A DNA stretch of 64,000 bases from Bosea sp. PAMC 26642 (GCF_001562255.1 NZ_CP014301.1:3658001-3722000), one strand, 5' to 3'. Shown: positions 47,585 to 57,420, counted from the stretch's first letter. Numbers and translations: made by a program. The notes: a model not told the origin generated them from the letters alone.

Positions 47585-47756
47585 CATATGCGCGCCTCGG
47601 AGCTTTTCCTGCGAGGCGAGGCGTGTAGTGATGTGGTATCGGCCTGTTGCACCAACGCGGTGCTCAGCGTCATTTAATCGATTCAGATTCGCGGAATCAA
47701 GCTGACCGACCACACCTCGCCTCTCATCGTTCCCCCAGCCTATGGAAGCGCACGCT

Positions 47757-48728
47757 ATGACCCGGCCCAACGCCACCGAGATCATCATGACCGGCCCTCT
47801 GATGCCTTATGCGGCGGATCAGTTGAAGGCCCGGTTCACCGTGCATGAACTCTGGAAGGCGGAGGACCGCGCCGCCCTGCTGCGCGAGGTCGCCGACCGC
47901 GTGCGCGGCGTCGCCGGCGGCGGCCACATCAGGATCGACAGCGCCCTGTTCGATGCGCTGCCCAAGCTCGAGATGGTCGCCAATTTCGGCGTCGGCTACG
48001 ACAATGTCGATGCGGCGGAGGCCGGCAAGCGCGGCATCGTCGTCTCCAACACGCCTGACGTGCTCTCCGACGAGGTCGCTGACCTGACCATCGGCCTGCT
48101 GCTCTCGACCATCCGGCAATTGCCCCAGGTTGACCGCTATCTGCGCGAGGGCAAGTGGCTGAAGGGCGCCTACCCGCTCACCACCTCGCTGCGCAAGCGC
48201 TCCATCGGTATCGTCGGGCTGGGTCGCATCGGCAAGGCGGTGGCGCATCGCCTGGAGGCTTTCGGCGTGCCGATCGCCTATCACGGCCGCTCGCGCCAGG
48301 CCGACGTTCCCTATCGCTATTATCCCTCGCTGGTCGAGATGGCGACGGACGTCGATACGTTGGTCTCGGTCGCTCCGGGCGGCGCTGCGACCCATCATAT
48401 GATCAATGCCGAGGTCCTGAAGGCGCTCGGCCCCAACGGCATCGTCGTCAATGTCGGCCGCGGCACCGTCATCGACGAGAAGGCGCTGATTGAGGCGCTG
48501 CAGAACAAGACCATTCTCTCGGCCGGCCTCGACGTCTTCGAGGACGAGCCGCGCGTCCCGGCCGAGTTGATCGCGATCGAGCACGCCGTGCTGCTGCCCC
48601 ATGTCGGCTCAGCCTCGGTCCATACGCGCGAACAGATGGGCCAGCTTCTGGTCGACAATCTGTTCTCGTGGTTCGACGGCAAGGGTCCGCTGACCCCCGT
48701 GCCCGAGACGCCCTGGACCAAAGGATGA
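47757..48728 (+). CDS. D-2-hydroxyacid dehydrogenase (glyoxylate/hydroxypyruvate reductase-like)
   Basis: A 323-residue enzyme with NAD(P) loop IGIVGLGRIGKAVAHRL, catalytic Arg in NVGRGTVIDEKALI, Glu in GLDVFEDEP and His in LLPHVGSASVHTRE. Members reduce hydroxypyruvate, glyoxylate or related 2-keto acids. I prefer the ATG at 47757; one five codons upstream is also possible. It overlaps the AprI-like gene by 4 bp. Confidence 0.92.
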   Translation: MTRPNATEIIMTGPLMPYAADQLKARFTVHELWKAEDRAALLREVADRVRGVAGGGHIRIDSALFDALPKLEMVANFGVGYDNVDAAEAGKRGIVVSNTPDVLSDEVADLTIGLLLSTIRQLPQVDRYLREGKWLKGAYPLTTSLRKRSIGIVGLGRIGKAVAHRLEAFGVPIAYHGRSRQADVPYRYYPSLVEMATDVDTLVSVAPGGAATHHMINAEVLKALGPNGIVVNVGRGTVIDEKALIEALQNKTILSAGLDVFEDEPRVPAELIAIEHAVLLPHVGSASVHTREQMGQLLVDNLFSWFDGKGPLTPVPETPWTKG

Positions 48729-49576
48729 TCACGCTGTTCGTCATCGCGAACGCGGCGAGGCAACCCCGCGTGGCAGGCCTGCGGCTGGGATGTCTTGTTG
48801 CGCTCGCGATGGCGGGAACCCTGTTCGCGCATGCGGCCGCCAGGGCCCAGACTCAACCCCTGCCACGCGGCGCGGAAAAGGCGCCCGAGATCATCCGGCC
48901 GCTGCTGGGCGCCTGGGATCTGGAGCAGGCCGGCGCTTCACGCAAATGCACGATCGTGCTCGGTGTCGAGGACGCGCCCCATGGCCGGCAGCTGCGCTTT
49001 CCCGCGACCTGTCGGCGCGCCTTGCCCGTCCTCGAAACGGCGATGACCTGGACCGCGACCCCCAAAGGACTGCCGATCCTCAATGACGCACAGGGCAAGG
49101 CCCTGATCACCTTCGAGGAGAAGGGCACCGATGCGGCCCTTCAGGGCAAGGGGACCGACGGCAACCAGTATCTGCTCGATCCGAAAAGCTATCCCCGTGC
49201 CGCCCGCCGCCCGCGCCCGAGCGCAGCGGAGGTTGCCGCGACGGCCGCCCAGCGTCCGACGACGGTCGATCCGTCGCGCGCACCGGCCATGGACAGCCTG
49301 CCGGGCCGCTATGCCGTGATGCGCCAGCAGAACCGCGAGGCCTGCCGCATTGCCTTGAACGCGGGGCCGGTCGGGCGTGCACCGGCAGCGATCGAGAGCG
49401 GCTGCCAGGATACCGGCCTGCTGATCTTCGATCCTGTGGCGTGGCGCTACGAAGCCGGCCGGCTGACGCTGTTGGCCCGCAAGGGCCACAGCGTCGAACT
49501 CGTCTTCGAGAACGGCCAATGGCGCAAGGATCCCGCCATCGGCTCGACCCTGATGCTGCGCAAGCTGGCCAACTGA
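48725..49576 (+). CDS. AprI/Inh-family protease inhibitor with two inhibitor-like domains
   Basis: The 283-residue protein has a hydrophobic segment ending AARAQ (signal or anchor, about 20-45) and two copies of the Inh beta-barrel pattern. Copy 1 is LLGAWDLEQAG, then RKCTIVLG and FPATCRRALPVL. Copy 2 is LPGRYAVMRQQNREACRIAL and GCQDTGLLIFDPVAW. An Ala/Arg/Pro linker of about 35 residues joins them. Inh proteins block serralysin-type metalloproteases in the periplasm. No such protease is encoded in the window. The gene is coupled to the dehydrogenase by ATGA. Confidence 0.8.
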   Translation: MITLFVIANAARQPRVAGLRLGCLVALAMAGTLFAHAAARAQTQPLPRGAEKAPEIIRPLLGAWDLEQAGASRKCTIVLGVEDAPHGRQLRFPATCRRALPVLETAMTWTATPKGLPILNDAQGKALITFEEKGTDAALQGKGTDGNQYLLDPKSYPRAARRPRPSAAEVAATAAQRPTTVDPSRAPAMDSLPGRYAVMRQQNREACRIALNAGPVGRAPAAIESGCQDTGLLIFDPVAWRYEAGRLTLLARKGHSVELVFENGQWRKDPAIGSTLMLRKLAN

Positions 49577-49628
49577 CCACCGAAAATCGACACGAGGCCT
49601 CGCGGCGGAACCAGAACCGGTGCTGCGC

Positions 49629-50957
49629 TCAGACGGTCACCTTCGCAGGCTCGCCTTCTACGTCGAAGCCGGTCTCCTTGGCCAGGATCGCCTGCATCCG
49701 CTTCTCGTCGAGGGAATTTTCCCATTTGGAAACGACGATGGTCGCGACGCCGTTGCCGATCAGATTGGTCAGCGCCCGCGCCTCGGACATGAAGCGGTCG
49801 ATGCCGAGGATCAGCGCGATCGACGCGACGGGAATGGTCCCGACCGAGGCCAGCGTCGCCGCCAGTACGATGAAGCCCGAGCCGGTGACGCCAGCGGCGC
49901 CCTTCGAGGTCAGGAGCAGCACCGCGATGATGCCGAGTTCCTGCGCCAGCGTCAGGTCGGTATTTGTCGCCTGAGCCAGGAAGATCGCCGCCATCGTCAG
50001 ATAGATGCAGGTCCCGTCCAGATTGAAGGAGTACCCGGTCGGGATGACGAGACCGACGACGCTTTCCTTGCAGCCGAGGTGGCTCATCTTGGCGATCATC
50101 CGCGGCAGCACGCTCTCGGACGACGAGGTACCGAGCACGATCAAGAGCTCTTCCTTGATATAGGCGATGAATTTCAGGATCGAGAAGCCGTGCAGCCGCG
50201 CGATCGTGCCGAGCACGAGGAAGATGAAGAGCAGGCAGGTGGTGTAGAACGCCGCCATGAACGAGGCGAGCGAGAACAGTGTGCCGACGCCGAACTTGCC
50301 GATGGTGAAGGCCATCGCTCCGAAGGCGCCGATCGGCGCCGCCTTCATGACGATGCCGACGATCTTGAAGAAGACCTGCGCAATGTCGTCGACGAAATGC
50401 AGCACCGGCTTGCCGCGCTCGCCGATCATCTGCAGGCCGAAGGCGAAGAGCAGTGCGAAGAACAGCACTTGAAGGATCTCGCCATTGGCGAAGGCGCCGA
50501 CCACGGTGTCGGGGATGATGGCCATCAGGAAGGCGATGGTACTCTGGTCATGCGCCTTGGCGGTGAAGGCCGCGATGCCGGACGTATTGATCGTGCTGAC
50601 ATCGACATTCATGCCGACGCCCGGCTTCCACAGGTTGACGACGAGCAGGCCGACGATCAAGGCCAGGGTCGTCACGATCTCGAAATAAAGCAGCGCCTTG
50701 AAGCCGACGCGACCGACCTTCTTCATGTCGTCCATCGAGGCGACGCCATGGACGACGGTCAGGAAGATGATCGGCGCGATCAGCATCTTGATCGCCTTGA
50801 TGAAGGCGTCGCCGAGCGGCTTCATCGCCTCGCCGGTCTGCGGATAGAAATGGCCGAGCAGAATGCCGATGGCGATCGCAGTCAGAACCTGGACATAAAG
50901 ATGGGTCCACCACGGTCCTTGGTGTCCACGGAGCGCGTCTGCGGTTGCCGTCGTCAT
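49629..50957 (-). CDS. dctA: C4-dicarboxylate transporter DctA
   Basis: A 442-residue dicarboxylate:cation symporter. It shows the N-terminal helices ([20 protein letters not shown]), the serine-rich reentrant loop [17 protein letters not shown], the substrate-site [15 protein letters not shown], and [20 protein letters not shown]. It takes up succinate, malate and fumarate. It is transcribed alone, leftward, and diverges from the DUF533 gene across a 230-bp gap in which I see no clear promoter. Confidence 0.95.
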   Translation of the reverse strand: MTTATADALRGHQGPWWTHLYVQVLTAIAIGILLGHFYPQTGEAMKPLGDAFIKAIKMLIAPIIFLTVVHGVASMDDMKKVGRVGFKALLYFEIVTTLALIVGLLVVNLWKPGVGMNVDVSTINTSGIAAFTAKAHDQSTIAFLMAIIPDTVVGAFANGEILQVLFFALLFAFGLQMIGERGKPVLHFVDDIAQVFFKIVGIVMKAAPIGAFGAMAFTIGKFGVGTLFSLASFMAAFYTTCLLFIFLVLGTIARLHGFSILKFIAYIKEELLIVLGTSSSESVLPRMIAKMSHLGCKESVVGLVIPTGYSFNLDGTCIYLTMAAIFLAQATNTDLTLAQELGIIAVLLLTSKGAAGVTGSGFIVLAATLASVGTIPVASIALILGIDRFMSEARALTNLIGNGVATIVVSKWENSLDEKRMQAILAKETGFDVEGEPAKVTV

Positions 50958-51187
50958 GATCGTTCTCCCGATCGCGCCTGTGCCGGCGCATAAACTGCCG
51001 CTACGCCGATTTTACCGGGGCGGCAAGACGCAACCATGCCGGTAGGATCAGCTCCACCTCCGGTCTGAGGCTTAAGAGGAACTAATGGATTGCCGCTCAT
51101 CAAGGCATTTGCCGTGAGCCTGACGATTGTGCGAGGGCGCACTTACGTGCAGGCTGCCGCCGGAGCTGCCTGGAAGGAAATCCGTCC

Positions 51188-52090
51188 ATGTTCAACGCCA
51201 AATCACTTCTCGATGCTCTGATCAGCGCCGGCAGCCAAGCGGGTCAGGCGGGAGCGCGTCCAGGCCAGGCAGGCGGTATGGGCGGCGTCCTCGGCGGCTT
51301 GGCGGAACAGATCCAGAAATCTGGCGGAATCGGCGGATTGGCGGGCATGGCTGGCCAGATCCTCGGGCAGGCCGGGCAGGGTGTCGGCGATGCCGCGCGC
51401 CAGACGGGCGTGCAGCAGAAGGCCGGCGATGCCTTCGGGCAAGTCACCGGCGGCAGGGACGTGCAGGATGTCCTGGCGCAGGCACGCGGCATGTTCGACA
51501 AGAACCCTGCTATGGCCACCGCGGTCCTTGGCGGTCTGGGTGCGCTGGTTTTCGGAACCTCGTCGGGACGCTCGATCGTCGGTTCGGCGGCGAAGATGGG
51601 CGGGCTCGCACTGATCGGCGGGCTTGCCTACAAGGCCTATCAGAACCATCAGGCCGGCAAGCCGCTGCTTGAGATACAGCAGCAGGATTTCTTGCCCGCG
51701 CCCGCCGGGACCGGCTTCGAGCCGGAGGCGACGAGCGAGGCGACGGCCCTGATCTTCATACGCGCCATGATCGCTGCCGCAGCCATCGACGGCGCGATCG
51801 ACGACGAGGAGCGCAGCGCCATCTTCGGCGGCCTGCGCGAAGCCGGGTTCGATCCTGAAGCCAATGAATGGCTCGGCCGCGAGATGACGAGGCCCGCCTC
51901 TGTCGATACGCTCGTCGAAGCTGCGACCACACCCGAGATCGCCGCGCAGATCTATACGGCGGCGCGCATCGCCATCAATCCCGACACCCCGGCCGAGAAG
52001 GATTTCCTCGCCGGCCTGTCGGCGTCGCTCGGCCTCGACACCGAACTCGCCGCCAACATCGATGCGGCGGCGAGCGCGGCGAAGGTCTGA
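51188..52090 (+). CDS. DUF533/TerB-fold protein (YebE-like)
   Basis: The 300-residue protein begins with a Gly/Gln/Ala-rich stretch (to about residue 95), has a hydrophobic segment AVLGGLGALVFG and AAKMGGLALIGGLAYKAYQ, and ends with a TerB-like helical domain (LIFIRAMIAAAAIDGAIDDEER). DUF533 proteins are inner-membrane-associated and of unknown function. A ribosome site (ctggaaggaa) precedes the ATG. Confidence 0.88.
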   Translation: MFNAKSLLDALISAGSQAGQAGARPGQAGGMGGVLGGLAEQIQKSGGIGGLAGMAGQILGQAGQGVGDAARQTGVQQKAGDAFGQVTGGRDVQDVLAQARGMFDKNPAMATAVLGGLGALVFGTSSGRSIVGSAAKMGGLALIGGLAYKAYQNHQAGKPLLEIQQQDFLPAPAGTGFEPEATSEATALIFIRAMIAAAAIDGAIDDEERSAIFGGLREAGFDPEANEWLGREMTRPASVDTLVEAATTPEIAAQIYTAARIAINPDTPAEKDFLAGLSASLGLDTELAANIDAAASAAKV

Positions 52091-52108
52091 TCGCGCCCCG
52101 AAGACGGC

Positions 52109-53092
52109 TCAGCGGACGAAATTACCGCCGAGCTCGTCGTCGATATGGACGCGTATGATCTCCTCGAAGCTCGATTCCGCCTTGAAGCCGAGGGACGGCG
52201 CGCGCTTCGCCTCGAAATTGCGCGCCCAGCCGGCCACGATCCCGTCGATCACCGGATCGGGCACGCGCTTGATGCGCGCCACCACCCCTTCGCCTGCGAC
52301 CTTGCGCAAAGCCTCGATCTGCTCTGCGACCGTGCAGGAATAGCCCGGCATGGTCAGCGCCCGGCGCGGGCCGATGGCGCTCGTATCCATCGTCGCGGCA
52401 TGGACGAGGAAGCCGACGGCCGAACGCGGCGAGGCGTGCCAATGGCGCACCTGGTCGGAGACCGGAAGCACGGCGTCGATGCCGTTCAGCGGCTCGCGGA
52501 TGATGTTGGAGAAGAAGCCCGAAGCCGCCTTGTTGGGCGTGCCCGGCCTGACGCAGATCGTCGGCAGGCGGATGCCGACGCCGTCGAAGAAGCCCCGGCG
52601 GGTATAGTCGGATAGCAGCAGCTCACCGATCGCCTTCTGGGTGCCGTAGCTCGTCAACGGCGTGGTGAAGAACTCGTCTTCGATCTTCTCGTGGAAGGGC
52701 GCACCGAACACCGCGATCGACGAGGTGAAGATGACGCGCGGCTTGTAGCCGTCGCCGATCTTGCGGATCGCGTCGAAGAGATAGCGCGTACCGTCGAGAT
52801 TGATCCGGTAGCCCAGATCGAAATTGGCCTCTGCCTCGCCCGAGACGATGGCGGCGAGATGGACGATGAGATCGGGCCGCGAGGCGACGAGCGCCTCGGC
52901 CTGGCCTTCGATCGAGACGTCCGAGACGACGGCGTCGAAGGTGAAGGGGCAGGCCGCCGGGGCATGCGCCGCGACGACGTCCTGCGCCGTGACCTTGTCG
53001 ATCGTCTTGCCGCCGAGTTCGCCGCTATGGGCGAGACGCTCGATGAATTTGCGGCCGACCATGCCGGCGCCGCCGAGAACGAGAATATGCAT
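52109..53092 (-). CDS. denD: D-erythronate dehydrogenase-like protein (DenD)
   Basis: A 327-residue extended SDR: NAD loop VLGGAGMVGRKFIERLA, catalytic Ser-Ser in VIFTSSIAVFG and YxxxK as SYGTQKAIGELLL, then RLPTICVRPGTPNKAASGFFS. DenD oxidises D-erythronate at C2 in the route to dihydroxyacetone phosphate. Its tandem relative lies directly upstream, 28 bp away; the shared blocks show duplication. The kinase and decarboxylase partners of the known pathway are not in the window. Confidence 0.85.
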   Translation of the reverse strand: MHILVLGGAGMVGRKFIERLAHSGELGGKTIDKVTAQDVVAAHAPAACPFTFDAVVSDVSIEGQAEALVASRPDLIVHLAAIVSGEAEANFDLGYRINLDGTRYLFDAIRKIGDGYKPRVIFTSSIAVFGAPFHEKIEDEFFTTPLTSYGTQKAIGELLLSDYTRRGFFDGVGIRLPTICVRPGTPNKAASGFFSNIIREPLNGIDAVLPVSDQVRHWHASPRSAVGFLVHAATMDTSAIGPRRALTMPGYSCTVAEQIEALRKVAGEGVVARIKRVPDPVIDGIVAGWARNFEAKRAPSLGFKAESSFEEIIRVHIDDELGGNFVR

Positions 53093-53120
53093 CGGGTTTC
53101 CTCTGTCGCTTTTTTGCTGT

Positions 53121-54107
53121 TCAGTTCGGAAGGCGGCCGCCGAGATCGTCTTCGATATGGACACGGATGATCTCGTCGAAGTCGCATTCGGCGCGGAAGC
53201 CGAGCGCAAGCGCACGCTGCGCGTCGAAGCGCGTCGGCCAGCCGGCGACGATGTCGCTCACCGCCTTGTCGGGCGCGCGGCGGATCAGCTTCACCGCACT
53301 CTCGCCCGCGACCCGACGCAACGCTTCGATCTGCTCGCCGACCGTGACGCAGACGCCGGGCATGGACAGATTGACGCGCGGCCCCAGAGCCTCGCGCGTC
53401 AATCCCGCGGCATGGATCAGGAAGCCGACCGCGGCGCGCGGGCTGGCATGGGTGAAGATGGTGTCGTCGGAAACCGGCAACGTCGCCTCCAGGCCTTGCA
53501 ACGGCTCGCGAATGATACCCGAGAAGAACCCGCCTGCCGAAGCATTTGGCTTGCCTGGCCGCACCACGATCGACGGGAAGCGGATACCGACGCCGTCGAT
53601 GATCCCGCGGCGCGAATAATCGGCCAGGAGCAGTTCGCCGATGGCCTTCTGCGTGCCGTAGCTGGTCAGCGGCGTGACGTGGAATTCGTCATGGATCGCT
53701 GGCGGAAACGGCGCGCCGAACACGCCGCTCGACGTCGTGAAGACAAGCTTGGGCGCATAGTCGGCACCGCCCTCGTGGCGGATCGCCTCGAGCAGGTTGC
53801 GGGTCCCGTCGAGATTGACGCGATAGCCCTTGTCGAAATCGCGCTCCGCCTCGCCGGAGATGATCGCTGCGAGGTGGAAGATCACGTCGGGGCGTGAAGC
53901 GACGAGCGTCTCGGCAACGCCGGGGGCCGAAAAATCCTCCCCGCGGCTCTCGATCTCACCGGAGAAACCCGCCGGCTTCCCGGGCGCGACGATATCGGTG
54001 AGGACAAGCTTCGAGATGACACTGCCGGCGACCGTCCCCTCTCGCGCGAGCCGTGCGGCCAGCCTGCTGCCGACCATGCCCGCGGCGCCTGTGACCAGGA
54101 CTTCCAT
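53121..54107 (-). CDS. Second D-erythronate dehydrogenase-like protein
   Basis: A 328-residue paralogue of the adjacent DenD-like gene, sharing the order VTGAAGMVGSRLAARL, VIFHLAAIISGEAE, TSSGVFGAPF, SYGTQKAIGELLLADY and VRPGKPNASAGGFFSGIIREPL. Catalytic residues are intact. The two diverge most in the region of residues 20-60, which may change substrate choice. It precedes the first copy in the leftward transcript. Confidence 0.85.
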   Translation of the reverse strand: MEVLVTGAAGMVGSRLAARLAREGTVAGSVISKLVLTDIVAPGKPAGFSGEIESRGEDFSAPGVAETLVASRPDVIFHLAAIISGEAERDFDKGYRVNLDGTRNLLEAIRHEGGADYAPKLVFTTSSGVFGAPFPPAIHDEFHVTPLTSYGTQKAIGELLLADYSRRGIIDGVGIRFPSIVVRPGKPNASAGGFFSGIIREPLQGLEATLPVSDDTIFTHASPRAAVGFLIHAAGLTREALGPRVNLSMPGVCVTVGEQIEALRRVAGESAVKLIRRAPDKAVSDIVAGWPTRFDAQRALALGFRAECDFDEIIRVHIEDDLGGRLPN

Positions 54108-54200
54108 GCGATGCTCCTCCGGGCTTGTTTGCAGCGCCGCGCTTATGCGCGCGGTCGTATCAGGCGAAGCGCGGCGTACCCGCGCTTCGCCTTCCTGGAC

Positions 54201-54947
54201 TCAAAGCGCAAAACCGCCATCGGCGAGATGGATCTGACCCGTCGTGTAGCTCGACTCGTCGGAGGCCAGATAGACCGCGAGCCAGGCGATCTCTTCCGCG
54301 GTGCCGAGCCGGCCCATGGGCTGGCGGTCGATGAAGGCCTGACGGGCGGCCTCATTCGAGGTCTTGGACAGGGTCGCGAGATCCTTGATGCGCTGGTCGA
54401 GCGAGGGCGACTGGATCGTGCCCGGGCAGATCGCGTTGGCGCGCACGCCCTTCTTGATGAAATCGGCGGCGACCGCCTTGGTCAGCCCGATCACGGCCGC
54501 CTTCGAGGCGCCGTAGACATAACGGTTGGGGATGCCGCGCACCGAGCCAGCGCCCGATGCGATATTGACGATCGAGCCGCCGCCCTTGGCGAGCATGGCC
54601 GGAAGGAAGGCCTTGATCGTGCGGTGCATCGACTTGACGTTGAGGTCGAAGGAGAAATCCCAGGCCTTGTCGTCGCATTCCAGCACCGTACCGTGATGGA
54701 CGAAGCCCGCCGCGTTGACGAGGATGTCGATGGCGCCGATCTTCTCCGCGAAGCTGTCGACCGCCTTGTTTGAAAGCACGTCGAGCTTGCGCTTCTTGGC
54801 CTTCGGGATGCCCTCGAGAAGCGCCACGTCCTTGTCGGTCGCATAGACCGTCGCGCCTTCGGCGACGAAGGCTTCCGCGATCGCCCGGCCGATGCCCTGT
54901 CCTGCTGCGGTGACGACCGCAACCTTGCCCTTCAAACGTCCTGCCAT
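54201..54947 (-). CDS. Short-chain dehydrogenase/reductase
   Basis: A 248-residue classical SDR with cofactor loop VTAAGQGIGRAIAEAF, ILVNAAGFVHHG, catalytic Ser in NIASGAGS and YxxxK in YVYGASKAAVIG, ending TGQIHLADGGF. The pattern fits the group with BDH2-like and 2-keto-3-deoxy-L-fuconate dehydrogenases, which would suit a dehydratase-based sugar acid pathway. The exact substrate is inferred only from context. Confidence 0.9.
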   Translation of the reverse strand: MAGRLKGKVAVVTAAGQGIGRAIAEAFVAEGATVYATDKDVALLEGIPKAKKRKLDVLSNKAVDSFAEKIGAIDILVNAAGFVHHGTVLECDDKAWDFSFDLNVKSMHRTIKAFLPAMLAKGGGSIVNIASGAGSVRGIPNRYVYGASKAAVIGLTKAVAADFIKKGVRANAICPGTIQSPSLDQRIKDLATLSKTSNEAARQAFIDRQPMGRLGTAEEIAWLAVYLASDESSYTTGQIHLADGGFAL

Positions 54948-54962
54948 GGTGCTCGTCCCTGT

Positions 54963-56099
54963 TCAGCCGGTTTTTTCGAGTGTTTTGCGCATGTGAGCCA
55001 GCCGCCGGTCGGCCAACTCCTGATGATGGGTGATCGTGTAGCCGAGCCGCTCGTACCAGCCGATGCGCTGGGTCAGCTTCGCGCTGGTGTAGAGAAGGAC
55101 GGCGTCATAGCCCAGTTCGGCCGCGCGCGTCTCGGCGAAGGCCATGACGGCGCTGCCGAGCCTGCGGCCGGCCGATTCCGGCGCCACCGCGATGCTCCAG
55201 ACTGTGAAGCTCTCGGGCTCGATATCCAGGACCAGCGCTGCATCGAGCCGCCCGTCGCTCTCCGCCAGCCAGACCTCATGCTCGGCGACGACCTGCGCAT
55301 AATCGGCGATGCGCGGCAGCGACGGCACGCCGATGATGCTCTCATTGGGCGTATAGGCCGCGTTCTTCAGCGACAGGATCTCCGGGATATCCGCCATCGA
55401 GGCGCGCCGCAGCGGCACAGCGCCCGCCATGGCGAGAGGATGGTTGAAGGCGCCGAGCGCGCGCTTCTGACGTCCCTGCGCATCGAAATTATCGGGCGCG
55501 AGCCAGCGCTGGAAGCCCTGCGCCCGCACCGGCCATTCGCTGTCGAGGATCGAGAACCAGGCGGTGTCGCGGTTTTTGCCCTTGACCACCATGTGCTGGC
55601 GAAACAGCCCCTCATACTGGAAGCCGAAGCGCAGAGCCGCGCGCTTGGAGGGTTCGTTGAGGTTGTTGCACTTCCACTCGAAGCGCCGATAGCCGAGTGA
55701 GAAACCGTATTCGCCGCACAGATAGATCGCCTCGGTGGCGACGCGCGTCTTCTGCAAGACGGGCGAATAGGTGATGTAACCGACCTCGAACACGCCCTGC
55801 TCGGGCCTGATCTCCATCAGCCAGAGATGGCCCTTGGCCTTGCCGTCGGCCTTGTCGAGGATCGCGAAAGGCACGATGCCGGCCTTGGCCGCCATAATCT
55901 CCAGCAGATCGCGATAGGCCTCCTTGGACTGCGGCGGCTCGGCCGGCATCCATTCCCAGATCTCGTCATGGCCCTGGTTCACCGCCCAGATATCGTCGAG
56001 ATGGCGCGCCGGGTCGACCGGCTCCAGCCGGCAATAGCGCCCCTCCAGCACCTTGGCCGGCGGAAACGGCGGGGCCTTCCAGTCGAGCAACGTCGTCAT
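54963..56099 (-). CDS. Tandem GNAT fusion: RimJ/L-like plus second acetyltransferase
   Basis: The 378-residue protein joins two GNAT domains. Residues about 1-190 resemble the RimJ/RimL group (LEGRYCRLEPVDPARH, FEVGYITYSPVLQKTRVATEA, WKCNNLNEPSKRAALRFGFQ). Residues about 228-375 form a second GNAT (VWSIAVAPESAGRRLGSAVM, GWYERLGYTITHH). A linker of about 35 residues connects them. Substrates are unknown. It lies 15 bp upstream of the SDR gene on the same strand. Confidence 0.88.
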   Translation of the reverse strand: MTTLLDWKAPPFPPAKVLEGRYCRLEPVDPARHLDDIWAVNQGHDEIWEWMPAEPPQSKEAYRDLLEIMAAKAGIVPFAILDKADGKAKGHLWLMEIRPEQGVFEVGYITYSPVLQKTRVATEAIYLCGEYGFSLGYRRFEWKCNNLNEPSKRAALRFGFQYEGLFRQHMVVKGKNRDTAWFSILDSEWPVRAQGFQRWLAPDNFDAQGRQKRALGAFNHPLAMAGAVPLRRASMADIPEILSLKNAAYTPNESIIGVPSLPRIADYAQVVAEHEVWLAESDGRLDAALVLDIEPESFTVWSIAVAPESAGRRLGSAVMAFAETRAAELGYDAVLLYTSAKLTQRIGWYERLGYTITHHQELADRRLAHMRKTLEKTG

Positions 56100-56123
56100 G
56101 GCCAGATTCTCATGGCTTTGTTC

Positions 56124-56450
56124 TCACGGCTTGGTCATCTCCCGCCAGCCGGCCAGGTCGGTCGTGACCGTCCAGTCCGGGCCCAGTTCGTCCGCGATCG
56201 CATGGGCCAGCGCGGCGCCTTCCGCTTCCCATGCCAGTTGCTCGACCGCATCGGGAAAGCGGGAGCGGGCCTCGTTGTCCTCTTCATAGATCGCGTCGAA
56301 GGCGTCCATCCAGGCTTCCAGCCGGTCGGCAAGCGTCTCCGAGAGCCCGATATCCTCGGCATCGACGGCCTTGCGCCTACCCTTGGCGTCGAGCGTCCAG
56401 AGCCCGCTCAGGCCGAGCCAGGCCGGTGCGATCAGCAGCGTCCCGCTCAC
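56124..56450 (-). CDS. Conserved-looking acidic protein of unknown function
   Basis: I do not recognise the family. The 108-residue product is acidic and helical (ETLADRLEAWMDAFDAIYEE, AVEQLAWEAEGAALAHAIADE). It begins at a GTG that overlaps the stop of the PEP mutase-like gene by 3 bp, which supports real translation. It has no signal peptide or membrane helix. Confidence 0.65.
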   Translation of the reverse strand: MSGTLLIAPAWLGLSGLWTLDAKGRRKAVDAEDIGLSETLADRLEAWMDAFDAIYEEDNEARSRFPDAVEQLAWEAEGAALAHAIADELGPDWTVTTDLAGWREMTKP

Positions 56451-57286
56451 GAGCGTGCCTTGAGGTCGTCGGTGAAGAACGGGTTCAGCGGCGCCGAGCC
56501 GCCGTTGCCGGCAAAGCCCTTGAAGCTGCCCTCATCCTTGATCAGCCGCGTCGCCTCGATGAAGGCCGCCCAAGCGGCGCGCGCGAGCGCTGCGCCGATC
56601 GAGATGCGACGGGCGCCGAGCCCAGCAATGTCAGCCACGCTCAGGCCGAGATCGCCGTAAACGAGCTGGTTCACAGGCTTGCCGCCAGCCGCCGTCACGA
56701 TGGTGGCGATCTGCTCGGGCGTCTTGGGGCCAGGTGCATAAAGCACATCGGCGCCCGCCTCGGCATAGGCTGCAATCCGCCGTGCCGACTCATTCAATGC
56801 GTCGGGATGGTTCGTCAGGAAACACTCCGCCCGCGCCGTCAGCATCACGCCCGACCCGGTCTCGTCGATCGCCTTGCGCGCTGCCCTGATGCGCTCGACC
56901 GCAAGCTCGAACGGGTAGAGCGGATCTTCCGCGCGCCCCGTCGCATCCTCGATGGAAAGTCCGGCGACGCCGGTCGCGATGCAGAGCTTTACATTGGCGC
57001 CGACACCGTCGGGCGTATCGGCATAGCCGTTCTCGAAATCCGCGTTGACGGGCAAATCCGGCACTGCCTTCACCAACTCCGCGAGATGGGCCAGCATCAT
57101 GTCGCGCGGCACGTCCTGGTCAGCGCGGCCTTGCGTGAAGGCAAAGCCCGCGCTGGTCGAGGCCAGAGCCTGAAAACCCTGCCCCCGCAGCCAGCGCGCC
57201 GAGCCGATATCCCACGGGTTCGGCATGACGAAGCAACCCGTCTCATGCAACTTGCGGAAGGCTTCCACCTGAGGGGAATACGTCAT
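56447..57286 (-). CDS. Isocitrate lyase/PEP mutase superfamily protein
   Basis: The 279-residue TIM-barrel protein has the superfamily pattern: GCFVMPNPWDIGSARWL, LASTSAGFAFTQG, metal-site PVNADFENGYAD, SIEDATGRAEDP, ARAECFL and NQLVYGDLGLSVADI. Members cleave or form C-C or P-C bonds of small carboxylates such as 2-methylisocitrate or oxaloacetate. The C-C lyase versus mutase choice cannot be settled here. It starts the short leftward group with the acidic protein. Confidence 0.87.
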   Translation of the reverse strand: MTYSPQVEAFRKLHETGCFVMPNPWDIGSARWLRGQGFQALASTSAGFAFTQGRADQDVPRDMMLAHLAELVKAVPDLPVNADFENGYADTPDGVGANVKLCIATGVAGLSIEDATGRAEDPLYPFELAVERIRAARKAIDETGSGVMLTARAECFLTNHPDALNESARRIAAYAEAGADVLYAPGPKTPEQIATIVTAAGGKPVNQLVYGDLGLSVADIAGLGARRISIGAALARAAWAAFIEATRLIKDEGSFKGFAGNGGSAPLNPFFTDDLKARS

Positions 57287-57420
57287 CTTAAATCGTTTCG
57301 AATGAAGCGGTTAAGGGCGGCGCCATACTGTCCGCCTCCTGCCGCTTTGTCAGCCCCGAAGGCGCGCGCAGCGGGATCGGCGCCAATGCGCGGGTGGAAT
57401 GGCAACCACTCACCACACCC

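Noticed and set aside
49620..50993. 457-codon rightward frame opposite dctA
   Set aside because: Charged low-complexity translation; dctA on the other strand has clear family motifs.
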